The position numbers were made by a program, and so were the translations under genes. From the NCBI GenBank assembly GCA_010015655.1, contig ML976662.1:680818-744817 (forward strand): a stretch of DNA of 64,000 bases, written 5' to 3'. Below the pieces are notes generated by a model. That model made no database searches and had not been told where the DNA came from. It saw only the letters and a list, made by a program, of their open reading frames with translations. Below are positions 1-11,220 of this stretch, piece after piece. Source of the stretch: Bimuria novae-zelandiae CBS 107.79 (lineage: Eukaryota > Ascomycota > Dothideomycetes > Pleosporales > Didymosphaeriaceae). Positions within the stretch are counted from its first letter, which is position 1. Every line of letters begins with the position of its first letter.

Positions 1-1716
1 CGTAAAGGAAGCCTTTACTAACTATAATATATTTAAGAAAGCGTTAGACAAAATATTTAGCACTATTAATAAAGAATATTAGGCTAAGCTATAACTACAA
101 CGTCTATAATAAACTAAGTTAGTTAATAACTATATAGCTAAACTTAAACAGCTTTAATCCCTAATTAACTAGGACGAGTCACCACTTATAGTTATATACT
201 ATAATAGCTTAAAGGAAGAAGTTAAGGATATACTAGTCTATACTTTATAAGCTATTTAGCTAAGAGAACTACAAACTAATGCCTAATAGGCTAATAATTA
301 ACTTTAGGCATAATGCTAAGAACGCTAAAATAGAGAATAAGAATTTATAAAAAAAAGAAAAGTCTTATTCTTATCTATCTAAAACAAGATTTAGATAGAG
401 ATGTTATTATAATTAATAAAGTCCGTTAGCACAAGAAACGGGCTAATAAGAATAAAAGCGCTATCTTTCTTAAGGAGAAATAGTAATAATTTAAGGATAA
501 AGCATGCCTTCGCTATAATGAATAAAGGCACTATATAAGAGACTATAAGAAATAAAGGATAGAGGTTAATATAACTAACCTCTTTAATATAGTAATAGCT
601 ATATTTACCCTAGCTATAGACGAGGAAGACCTCTTATAAGAAATCCTTAACCTAATAAAATAGGTAGAGGAGCGAACGGGTCTATAGAAATATAAGATCT
701 TTAGCTAATTAGTAGAAGGAACATGCTAGGTATATAATAATAAAATATATTACCTACCTTAGTATACAAAAAAGATAATTATATAAGGACTGCACGCTTA
801 GGACGCCTATTAGCTAGCTAAAAAGTTATAAAAAATTCTAGCACACTACCTATGCTAAATTATAATAGTTAAGTAATATACACGTGCGGAATAGTAGTAA
901 TATATAAAAAAGAATACTAATAGTACTATAAATGATAAGCTAAGTTAGCTTATATCCTTAAAAATTTAAACTATTATTAGCTAAGTAAGGATTAGTGCTA
1001 GGTATCTAATAACTACTATAAATACTTTATACTCTACGAAGTAAAATACTATAAGTAGAATAGTTAGCACAGGTGCTTTAGGTATACCTATAATATCTAC
1101 GCCTAGTAAAAATACGTAATTAGATAGTTTCTATAGGACATGGACCCTCGTAGCCCTAAGGACGTTATAGGAGTAACTTAAATAAAGTAAGAGAATCCTT
1201 ATATATTTATTTTAAAAAATAAGTATAGCCCTTAGTCCTTTATATATTTAAGTCTATAAAAGGAAGTAGCTTCCTCTAAAGACTAACTAAGCTATTATAA
1301 GCTTGCGATGCACGAGTGCCTAACTCTAAATTACTTTTAGTATAAAACCTTAGGAGTATATAAAACTAAAAGAATAAAAAAGGCCTATAAATTATACTAC
1401 TAATAATATAAGTAGTATAAGGCCTAAAAAATCTTAAGGATAGCATAAATTAAGAATTAAACCTAAGAGACTATAGGCGCAGATAGCAAACTAGAGGATT
1501 TAAAAAACTAAAACGCTATTAGGTAACAAGCTATACTAGTAATAATACTATCTTTATAGCTTATTAAGTCGACACTAACAAGGTAGAAGGACGCTTAATT
1601 AAGCCTATTATAATATATAAGTATTGTATAAAGGCACTTATTAACCTGGAGGCAAATACGTATTTAATATTTTTAAGAGTAGTTAAGAGATATAATATAC
1701 CTTATTGTAATAAAAG
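1..1716 (+). mobile_element. Left part of a RIP-degraded Gypsy (chromovirus) retrotransposon: gag region
   Basis: Read in the plus direction this stretch still resembles a Gypsy gag: a capsid-like segment in the first 300 bases and a zinc knuckle at about 502-549, where the first cysteine, the histidine and the arginine-aspartate pair are visible but other cysteines have become tyrosine and a stop has appeared. Stops are frequent and mostly of the TAA/TAG type expected from CpA-to-TpA change, so nothing here is translatable. The element does not end at 1716: it is interrupted by a Copia insertion and resumes at 7883 with its pol region. Its 5' LTR lies outside the window. Confidence 0.75.
1712..1716. 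repeat. 5-bp target-site duplication AAAAG, left copy
   Basis: AAAAG stands immediately left of the LTR that begins at 1717. The same five bases follow the other LTR at 7883-7887, as expected for a retrotransposon integration. Confidence 0.8.
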
Positions 1717-1950
1717 TGTCGGTTCACAGGTAGCAAGGAATGAACAAGTAACTCTCTGTCTTTGGTATCTAGTGTCTCTATTTTCTGTGTGTTCTGTAAT
1801 AGTTCTATATACCTTCCTTCCAGTTCTCGTGGATGTGAGCGAGTACCAGGTGGTGTGGAGGCGAAGGGGTTTCGGTACAGTATNNNNNNNNNNAAGGGTA
1901 TAATTGGGTTACACAGTTCCCTTAGCGCGGAAGGCGAGGCAGTGCAGACA
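1717..1950 (-). repeat. 3' LTR of the nested Copia element, with an assembly gap
   Basis: This is the downstream LTR for the minus-oriented element. It matches 7633-7882 nearly base for base apart from the run of N at 1884-1893. It keeps several TpG dinucleotides that are TpA in the other LTR, so it was mutated less. Confidence 0.88.
1884..1893. other. Assembly gap (10 N)
   Basis: Ten N stand inside the LTR. The other LTR has 26 bases at the equivalent place, which accounts exactly for the 16-bp length difference (234 versus 250), so the gap is a placeholder and not a measured size. Confidence 0.95.
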
Positions 1951-2049
1951 CTGGCAGCTTTTCTTTTATAGTAAAATAAGTGTGGATCAGGTGTACACTT
2001 GCTGGAGAGGCTATTTGCGAAAGTCGGAAGGTAATAACTATAGTGGTTG

Positions 2050-3300
2050 TCGTAATTATTATTAGAGCTAGTTTGTAGGGTCCTTACGTGTTACCTATCC
2101 GTCAACTCATATACGCAGCGAGTTTGTATTAATAAGAGTTTCTAGGGCTTTATTTAGCGATGTTTTTATTATAGCGTCAGCAGGGTTGTCTTGGCCATTC
2201 ACCTATTAAACCTCAAATAACTCCCTTCTCTCATAGGATTGACGTAAGGCCATAATATTAATTATTAGTCGTTTTTCCTTAGTCGTTCCTAGCTTGACAA
2301 TACACTCATACAGTGAGTATAAGTCTGTACAAACTACTAGGGGGAGAGATAGCAGACTAAGCTACTTTATAACCATGGTAAGCGTTAAGGTAATAGAGTA
2401 GGCGAGGTTAACGCCTCCTACCATTGCGTAGATCTCTAACGCAAGAACGCTCTAGGTCACGCGTTTACTCTTCGCGGAGCTCTAGTAAATAAGATTACTA
2501 TAAATAGTAAACTCCGTGTCAGCAGCGTCTTCTATAGCTACTATAATTGTGTAGCCAATCTAGCTACTTAAATCTTTGTTGTTTGCGAAGGAGCCGTTAA
2601 CAAATATAAAAACTTTAGCTTAAGCCAGGTCAAGTGCCTTATAAGTAAGGCCATAATTAAGATTATTTAGTTACTACTATAGGCGTTTGTTCAACGCGTT
2701 AACGTCGTTGACAGTAGGCTCCTAAGTTTATGTAGCAATAGAGAGGTTAAAAGTCGCCTCTAGTTAGTAGATGCTCGCGATGTAGGCGCCGCGAGCCCTT
2801 TACTTAACGTACTATTATTAATAGTTAGCTAAGCTTGCGTTAATGAGCTAAATCTTCTTACCCTAATTCTTTTATTATAGTAAGAGCTTGCTAGTGTGAT
2901 TAATTAATAGGACATAGCTATTAAAAATTAATAGAGTAGTAGGTGTTAGCTTCTCCTTTAGCTTAACTATAAACGTTAACTCCTTCTCCTCTAGGTTAGA
3001 GAAACATTTATCCGCGAGGATAAGTGTGTCGTTAGTCTATATGCCTACTATGCTAAAGGCGTCCTAGGTAGTGGTCACAAGCAGGCATGGGTTATATGTT
3101 AAGGTCTTTATATAAAGCTTTTCCTTATAATAAGCGCTGTACGTTGCCTACTAATAGGTACTAGCTTTAGCTAGGCCGTATAGGGGCTTCTCAACTATCA
3201 TGACCGTGCCAGGTGGATACTTGTATTCAATTTCCTTAGGTAAGTGGGCGATAACTACTCGGTTAAGCTTTGTGCGTAACTATACATATACTTGGGTAAT
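2050..3300 (-). pseudogene. Copia reverse transcriptase/RNase H remnant
   Basis: On the minus strand about 3230-2880 reads as the second half of an RVT_2 domain: a PYGL-K-type segment after a proline/glycine-rich loop, then a TDD-like catalytic patch followed by a region with a conserved FSNLEEKE-type helix. Many codons are stops. RNase H-like sequence follows towards 2050. This is a dead remnant belonging to the 1717-7882 element. Confidence 0.65.
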
Positions 3301-3999
3301 ATCTCGCAGCTAGAGCGAGATCTCTCTATTTATTAATGTAACTCTATTACGCATGAGTAAAGGAGTAATAGCTAGTATAATTTGTTAGCTAGCTCGCTAG
3401 ATAGTTGGCGATTAGGTAAAAATTATTACTTTGCCGTCGTCTTAATAGCCTTGCACTACGAGGCGTGATTTCTTATATAGGGTAGCGATAGTCTTACCTT
3501 TAATTTCGCGTACTAGTTGCAACTTAAAAATCCGTCCTTAGTGCTTACAGGGATTGTATTACTTAAAGCAGAAGACTCTATTAGCAATAAGGCTGTTAAT
3601 TTCCTTATTATCTAATAGCTTAAATAGTTGGCCAGGTGTAGTTATCCTTTACTCTTTACGTAACTAAATAGAAAGTAGCCAGTCGGTGTTCTCTTTATGC
3701 GTTATAAAGACCTCTATCATGTAAGCTTCGTTAGGCGCTATATAAATAGTGTACGCTATAGGAGCTACACGAGCTATCTTAGGAGGGTTCGCGCGGGCTA
3801 TAGTGGCTTTAGGCTTATTCTTACTACCTTTAGGTTAGCCACGTTTTTATTAAGGGAGTTTAGAAGCTTGTTTTTAATGCTAGTTAGTTACACTAGTTTC
3901 GCTGTCTTTGTCCTAGTTATCGTCTCCGTTGTCTAGTATATCTATCGGGTAGCTATTATCCTTATTATTAATTGCTAGTGGCGTGGCTGGTTCGTTGTT

Positions 4000-5000
4000 T
4001 GTCGGGGAGGTATCCGTGTAGTACGGCTTAACAACCGTTGAGCGGAAATTTGTAGGGCCATGCGGCAGCTGTATTGTACAGGTCTTATTTATTATAGTAA
4101 TAAGCTTATAGGGCCCTATCTATCTATCCTTCTCGCGCCAGACGCGCACGTCAAAGTTAATAGGTAGTATAGTTATTTTAAGCGTTGTAGGTCTATTACG
4201 CGTTACTAGCATATTATTAATTTAGCGCGTCTCGTGTACCCGTTGTACCTCTCTTATAGCCTTTTTAATAACAGCAGCGCGTTAAGTAATTAATAGCGAC
4301 GGGGGAAAGTCTTCTGTTATTCGTGGGTAGGCGCCGAAGACAAGAAGCGTAGGCACTAGGCTATTAGGACCTGCAGTATTATTAATAGCTTTAATAGCTA
4401 TTTGCAAGATAAGCTACCTGTCTATTATTATAGGTAAATTAGCTCGGATAGTCTTAAAAGCACGTTATAATAGAGCATAGTACCACTCTACCTTGCCTAC
4501 GCTGTTATAAGCTTTTATAGGTACTTTTTTAACATTAATTAATAGTGACTTGGCAAGTTGCTTAAATTTAGTAAAAATAAAGTTCCTGCCGGCGTTATAG
4601 ACAAGATACTTAGGCGGTCTAAGGTAGATATTAATCTAGTAATGCTATAGAGCGTCCTAAGTGCTTGCGGCTAATGCATCTTTAAGGAAGCGAGCAGCTT
4701 AAAAGGCGGTCGCGTCATTAACTATATATAGGACAGGTTTTCCATTCAGGTACATAATATTAATAATTACCTTGTAGTTAAAGTCTAGGTCTAGTTCCTT
4801 AAGCTTAAATCTAAAGCGTCTAGGTGCTTTCTAATTTAGTTAGCACTGTTAGCAGTACTTAATAAGCTTATTAATAAGCTCCTTATAGACGTTATTGTGG
4901 CCAGCGCGAATAAGCAAGTCGTAGAGCTAATAAGCTAATAGGTGGCTAAATCGTTAGTAGAGCTAGCGTAGCTTAGTCTCTATAAGGTAGTAGCTAGCGG
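4000..5000 (-). pseudogene. Copia integrase remnant
   Basis: The minus strand reads as a Copia integrase core with recognisable spacing: a segment ending in an LRPPKYLVYNAGRNF-like stretch (catalytic D region), then a KVPIKAYNSVGKVEWYYALL-like stretch around the catalytic glutamate. Interrupting stops are CAG/CAA-to-TAG/TAA type. It lies between the protease and RT of the same element. Confidence 0.65.
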
Positions 5001-5067
5001 CTGCGGTGCGTTCAGGTTAATTCACAAGGAGCCATGGATGGCCCCATTTACGTATAACTGGGTGTAG

Positions 5068-5361
5068 CTAGTTGCCCTGGACCAGTACGTTGCGCAGGTT
5101 GTCATATCTGACGCCTAGTCTGTCTATGTTAGCCAGACAGAGCAAGAATGGCGTATTAGTAGGTAGCACGTGGAACGTGACTTCACCAATTACTATGTCG
5201 ACGTGTAGGGTGCCTATAGATGTAATTGCCTGGCCTCTACCAAAGCAGATTTGGTGCTGCCCGGCCGTTAAGATATCTATTTGCAAGCTTGTAGCTGCCT
5301 GTAGAGCAGTCGCTTGTAGTTCTCCAGCTATCAAGACGCCTAAGGCTCCCGTGTCAGGCAT
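5068..5361 (-). pseudogene. Copia aspartic protease fragment, open for 97 codons
   Basis: This patch escaped most mutation and is open from 5361 to 5068. It has the retroviral-type aspartic protease active-site motif DTGA near its start, followed by a GQ-x-I-x-FG-x-G segment and a conserved FHVLPTNTPFLLCLANIDRLG stretch (part shown) typical of fungal Copia proteases. It is a domain of the larger gag-pol polyprotein rather than a gene of its own, because both sides lead into stop-ridden Copia sequence in the same frame direction. An unrelated open frame on the opposite strand (5072-5371) is its shadow. Confidence 0.8.
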
Positions 5362-5599
5362 AATGCCCTAAAAGACTTTCTTATTATATCGATCCTTAAA
5401 CGTAAATACGGTGGCGGGCGTGTTATCTATAGCCCTAAACGCGTTAATTCGTGTAGTCACGTGGTATATAGCTTAGTTATTTAGGTAGGCAATCGTCTAA
5501 TTGCCGTTAATTATACTAGAGAACTTAGTAATAAACTAATCTCCCTTAGTTATTATTTCCGTAGCGAGCATTTGCTAGGCCTTATTATTAATTTTAATA

Positions 5600-7305
5600 C
5601 CTTCGTACTTAGTTAAGAAAGCGTAAAAGTTAGTAACGTTAGGTTACGCGTTATATAAGTAGGCTAACACTATCTAGCGAAATCTATAATAGGATTACTT
5701 GCGCTTATCCCTAAAGTGCTTTATCGACTAGTAGCTAGGTTTACTACAAATGAAGCATTTCTTTTAAGATTATAGTTACTTAGGTGGCAGTGGCTATTAG
5801 AAGGGTGACCCTCGAGAGTTACCTTAATAGGGTCTACGATTGTTAACGTCTTGCGGCAAGAAGCGCGATAAGAATCTTTATAATCTATTACCTTAACCTC
5901 TCCGCGAGCCTTTACCTCTATAGGTCCTATTAGTCTAGTACTACTTATAGCCGTTTGCGTTAGGGTCGTCCTTATAGGGGTGTTAGAGGTTATAGTAGTT
6001 CTAATACTTCTTATTAGTAGTGTATTACGTTAGGCTTGGATTGCGCGCCTCGCGCGAGCGGGTAGTAGCACTAATAGATAAGCATAGAGTAGAGTAGAGG
6101 CCTTTAAAAGTAGGCGCTAGGGTAAAGAGAGTAAGGTTATAGTCCTTAATACTACTACACGCGTTAAGTAGTTGTTCGCGTAGCACGTTATTACCTTAGT
6201 AGTTATAGCTTAGCCCGCGTTAAAGCTTTTAGAGCTTGTTAATAAGTAATTAGAGAGCATTAAAATAAGATTTATTAGGGTAAGCGCTAATTATACGTGC
6301 TAGCGTGGTTATTCTCTACTTACTAAGGTACAATTAACAATTCTCCTTATTATAGAAGTAGCTCTTTGTTATACCTATTATTATCTTAAGATTATAGCCC
6401 TAACCCGCGAGGTAGTTATAGTAGTAGTTAGACGCTCTATCTTTTAGCATAATAGAAAAAGCTCAATCCTAGTATTACTTAGGTAGCCCTATCTTGCTGC
6501 AATTGTCTCGGAAGATTCTGAATTTAGTGTTAAACACGTTATATAGCTCACCTTTAAAGCGCTTCTTATTATCGTATAGCTTACAGAGGTCTATAATAAG
6601 TCAATGTGCGTTATTAAGACGTGTGGCGTCTGTAGGGCTTTCGTGCTGCAGATGGGGGTTATACGTATTATACTAGTTTAGCTACTGCGTAGAGGATAAA
6701 GGCGCGTTGTGCTACTGATAAGGGGGCAGGTATGTGGTAGGCTGTCGTTTTAGTAAAGGTATAGGTTAGTAGATAGTGCGTGCTATTAGAGCTAGTTAAG
6801 GAGAAGCAAGGTGCGCAGAGGGTTATTAAAAAGATTGCTATAATAGAGGCGTATTATATAGAGGCGATGTCGCAAGATTTGGATTAAAGCGCGAGTTAAA
6901 CCTCTTGTTTATTTTAAGCTAGTAAGCAACCTCTTTATTAGTCTATTCGTAATAGTTGCCCTGCAGCGCTTTTACAATATTATAAGTAATTAACTTACTA
7001 TCCTTAGCTATAAAGACGCCTTGCTTGCGTAGGTAGTCTCGTAATTTAGTAACAAGAGATTTGTTGCCTTTATTAAAGAGTTCTTTTAGCTATCCTTTAA
7101 AGATAATAGTCATCTGCTCCCATAGCTCATAGTCCTCCTATTCTTTGTTTCGGGAGATCCGGTAGTAGAAGAGGATGTATGTGTTTACACTCTTTATGTC
7201 GATTTTCGTGATGTCTGTATTCTCATTAATATTAAGGGGCTAGCCCTAGCTATCCTTGTTAATAAGCGCCTATTCTTCCTTCGTAAGGTAGTTAGTGAAA
7301 GGCAT
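5600..7305 (-). pseudogene. Copia gag remnant
   Basis: A methionine codon at 7305-7303 opens a minus-strand reading that soon meets a stop. Near 5756-5700 a zinc-knuckle sequence of the Copia kind (C-x2-C then a tryptophan-isoleucine-lysine-histidine-like end) can be read, with the internal histidine changed to tyrosine and a stop where tryptophan is expected. It is non-functional. Confidence 0.55.
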
Positions 7306-7632
7306 CGTAAGAAAGCGATTTAAGGGTCATAAGGCGTCTCTTCAAGAGAGTAAGACGCAGGTTTATTAATAGTACTGTTAGCAGCGGGTACTATAGAGCG
7401 TAATAGACAGGGACTTAGGTAAACGCTTAGAGTCCTTATTACTTAGTAGTAGGCTACAACGCGCGAGCTTCTGGCGAAGGCGTAATAGACGCGGAGACCT
7501 AGGTAAACGCTTAGGGTCTCGTTAGTACACGGTTTAGGGTATCGCTATACCCCTTGTCGTATTTCTTCTGGTTTTCCTTGCTGTCTGTGGTTATCTCTTA
7601 TAGTATCGACTGTGAGGGTAACCACTGATCAG

Positions 7633-7882
7633 TGTTGGTTCACAGGTAGCAAGGAATAAACAAGTAACTCTCTATCTTTAGTATCTAGTGTCTCTATTTT
7701 CTATGTGTTCTATAATAGTTCTATATACCTTCCTTCCAGTTCTCGTGGATGTGAGCGAGTACCAGGTGGTGTGGAGGCGAAGGGGTTTCGGTACAGTATC
7801 AGGTTAACTGGAAGTGAGGGGGTACAAGGGTATAATTGGGTTACATAGTTCCCTTAGCGCGGAAGGCGAGGCAGTGCAGACA
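7633..7882 (-). repeat. 5' LTR of the nested Copia element
   Basis: This 250-bp repeat begins TGT and ends ACA in either direction. Compared with the other LTR, nearly all differences are G-to-A at TpG or C-to-T at CpA, concentrated in the first 100 bases next to the element interior. Confidence 0.88.
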
Positions 7883-10800
7883 AAAAGAATACTATTATAA
7901 ATAGGACTTATAAATAGGACTTAATTATAAAGATATAGTAATAGTTAGCTACGCCTAGAGATAGCGCTAGTATAAATTAACATTAAAGGCTTAGAAAGCT
8001 AATATCTATTTACTATCGTAGAGATAGGTCACATAGAGGCCATTATTAGATATAAATAGCTTAAACTACATAATTTATAGATAGACTAGATAGCAAGGAC
8101 AACCCTACCTAGGAATCCGTTAGCAATGGCCTAAGAAGGGCCTTGACAAAAAGGGACCCTCCAGGAACCTTAGGTAAGGAAGGAGAACCACGCATCTACG
8201 ATATAAGAGATATTAGTCTATAAGATAAATAGAATTCTTAAGTAGTATCTAAAGCAGGTGCGCTGACTATAGGTTAGATTAGTTAAAATAGTTAATAAAG
8301 ACCCTAGTCTACTAGTAGAATACTAGGAATTTATAAACATATTTAAAAAATATAATAAAACTATCTTACCTAAATACTAAGCGTATGATTATAAAATACT
8401 ATTAGTAAAGGAAGCAAAACTATAGCTAAAGCGCCTTAGCCTTTTACTTATAAGTAAGAAAAAGAGTTTAAGGAGCTATTAAAGAAGAATCTTTACTCTA
8501 AAAATAAAGGTCTAGTTAAAGCCCTATAGCTTTTCCTATACTCTTGTGCCCAAGAAAGACGGCCAGCTATAATTTTATATAGATTATAGATAGCTAAATA
8601 CTATAATAATTAAGAACTACTACTTATTACCGCTAATAATAGAGCTTATAGATTAACTTTAAAGAGCTAAGTAGTTTACTAAATTTAATATCTACGGTAG
8701 ATTCTATAAGACATAAATTATAAAAGAATATAAATAGAAAATAGCTTTCTGCACACGATATAGCTTTTTTAAATATATATTTATATCTATAGGACTAATA
8801 AATGCCCTAGTAACCTTCCAGGAGCTTATAAATTAGATATTATATAAATACTTAGACGTATTCTGCACGGCATACCTCGATGATGTATTGATATACTTGA
8901 GCGGGACACTGGAAGAACATAAGGAACACGTTCGCAAAGTATTGCGAAAGTTGCAGGAACATTAATTGCTCCTGCACCCCAAAAAATGTGAATTCCACGT
9001 TACAGAAACGGAATATCTGAGATTTGTTATATCCCGGGAAGGTGTTAAGATAGATTTAAAAAAAATTATAATAATAGAAGAATAGCTACCACTAAAATTA
9101 GTAAAAAATATTTAAACTTTTTTAGGCTTTACTAACTTTTACTGCAAATTTATTAGGAACTACTTAAAGGTTACTATTCTATTAATAGAACTTTTGAAGA
9201 CGGGAAAATAGCGACTCTTGTAAAAGAAAAAAAAAGCTTTTAAATAGCTAAAACGCCTATTCCTAATAGCACCTCTACTATAGATGTATAACCTAGAGCG
9301 ATAGTATTATATTTACATAAACGCAATAGACTATGCGCTAGGGGCCATACTACTATAAGAATATAATAAAAATAAAATAAAAACTAGTCTTTTATCATAT
9401 AAGAAACCTCTTTAAAATAGAACTTCATGATGAAATTTATAATAAGGAACTCCTTATAATTATTAATTATTTTAAATAATAAAAAGTTTAGCTTAAGGAG
9501 GCTAAGTACTAAATAAAGATATTTTTTAACTATTTTAACCTTACATGCTTTACAATAACAAAGAATCTAAATTAATAATAAGCTAAATAGTTTAAGTAGA
9601 TAGTAGAATTTAACTTTTATATTACACACTCACTAGGAAACACGAACGTCGTAGTAGACGCACTTAGCAGACAATTAGATCTAGTAAAAGAAGAAGATAG
9701 TAGTAACTATATCGTAATCCTAGCCTATGCAAAGGACAGAACCTTTTACTATAATAAGATATAGCTTGCGCCTACGGTAAACGCATAACGCGTAGACCTT
9801 ACTTATTATAAATTATTTCTAGCTAATTTTTAGAATTATAAAAGGCTTATAAATAATAATTAACAGGCATATCATTTTAATTAGGCTATAAAGTTACTTA
9901 TGCGCTATTACTAAAATAGGGTGTAAATAAGTAATTAAGTAGTACTACTATTAGTTAAAAGACTATAAAAAGATAAGGAATAGGGATACCTAAAAATTAT
10001 AAAAAATAATATACTAAGTCGCAAATAAATACGCTATTCTTAAGCTATAGCAGGTAGTATAGAAGGTACTAGATAACTATTTAGCATATTATAAGAATAA
10101 GCTTAAGAAATATAAGCTCTATAGCCTTCTATAATTACTATAGCCACCCCTAAGATTATAGTCTAGCGTAACTATAGACTTTATTATAAAGCTCCTAATA
10201 TTATTAGCACTAAGAAATAAACGCCTATATAACTTTATTTTAGTTATAGTAAATTATCTGACTAAGGAATTAGGCTTTATGCTAATTAAGGAATCTATAT
10301 TAATAAAAAAATTAGCTTATATAATAAAATAAAAACTTATATCCCAGTTTAGATAACTAGACAAGTGTATTACTAATAGAGCTAAAATATTTATATCTAT
10401 ATATTAGATTGCGTTTACTACTATATTAGGTATTAAGTATAAGCTCACGACAAGCTTCTACCTAAAAATAGATAGACAAATAGAATAAACTAACTAGTTA
10501 TTAGAATAATAGCTTTAGATGTATATAAATAAGCTATAGGATAATTAGATTATGCTACTACTAATAGCTTAACTAGTATATAATAGCGCAAGATTAGTGA
10601 CTATAGGGTACTCGCCATATTATGCTAATCATAGATGTGAGCCGACGACTCACCAGGATCTATTAGACATCGAAAGCGTCGCGAGGAACGCAGCTAAGAA
10701 AGCAGAACTTTTGCGGGAATTATATAAAACCTTATAAAAAAATATCGCCTGGTAGAATATACGAACGACGAGGCAAGTAAATAAAAAAAGAATTAAGAGA

Positions 10801-11220
10801 CTAACCTTTTAAAAAGGGCATAAAGTCCTCCTTTTATAATTTTTTTTAAGATAAATAGGCTAAGCAAAAAATTAAATAACTTTTAAAAAAACTATTTAAA
10901 ATTTAAGAAGTTAGAGGCCTAGTTAATTTTAAACTATAGTTATTTATAGACACACGTATATACTTAGTTTTATATAAATTATTATTAGAACTAGTACTAC
11001 TAGACGCCGAGCTAGAATTATAACTAGAACTTAAAGATAAAGAATACGAGGTTAAGATAATTAGGGACTTATAGAAGATTAGGCGTTAGTATAAATACCT
11101 AGTAAAATAGGAAGGATAGCTAGAGAACTATAATATATAAAAACTAGTATAAAACCTTACGAACTACAAGACAGCGCTGGAGAGATTCTACGAGGAACAT
11201 CTAGAGGCGCCGTAACTAGA
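7883..11220 (+). mobile_element. Right part of the RIP-degraded Gypsy chromovirus: pol with chromodomain
   Basis: This continues the element of 1-1716 after the Copia insertion; it starts with the duplicated AAAAG. In plus orientation it shows reverse transcriptase (about 8290-9050, with a YLDDV catalytic motif in an unmutated patch at about 8845-9052), RNase H (about 9280-9660), integrase (about 10020-10740, with a recognisable DRQIE-TN core and a SPYYANH segment), and a chromodomain-like end (about 11035-11165). A conserved terminal segment with a RFYEEH motif ends near 11215. Protease-RT-RNase H-integrase-chromodomain order defines a chromovirus. Dozens of stops make it inactive. Confidence 0.8.
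8845..9052 (+). pseudogene. Unmutated patch of Gypsy reverse transcriptase with YLDDV motif
   Basis: About 200 bases of ordinary base composition sit in an otherwise TA-rich block. They read as the RT palm with the catalytic YLDDV motif, then a segment with HKEHVRKVL and a LHPKKCEFHV motif, broken by one TAA and entering mutated sequence on both sides. Confidence 0.75.

Larger units (their letters stand above)
1717..7882 (-). mobile_element. Copia (Pseudoviridae) LTR retrotransposon, RIP-degraded, nested in the Gypsy element
   Basis: Two direct repeats of 250 bp (the left one shortened by an assembly gap) flank an interior that reads on the minus strand in Copia order: gag start near 7305, a gag zinc knuckle around 5756-5700, aspartic protease (5361-5068), integrase (about 5000-4000), and reverse transcriptase/RNase H (about 3300-2050). 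Protease, integrase and RT in this order define Copia rather than Gypsy. LTRs begin TGT and end ACA and are bordered by AAAAG duplications. Most of the interior carries stops from CpA-to-TpA change, so the element is dead. It was inserted into an already resident Gypsy copy. Confidence 0.88.

Noticed and set aside
3697..3936. Plus-strand open frame of 79 codons in the Copia element
   Set aside because: It runs against the sense of the element and has biased, low-information composition caused by RIP.
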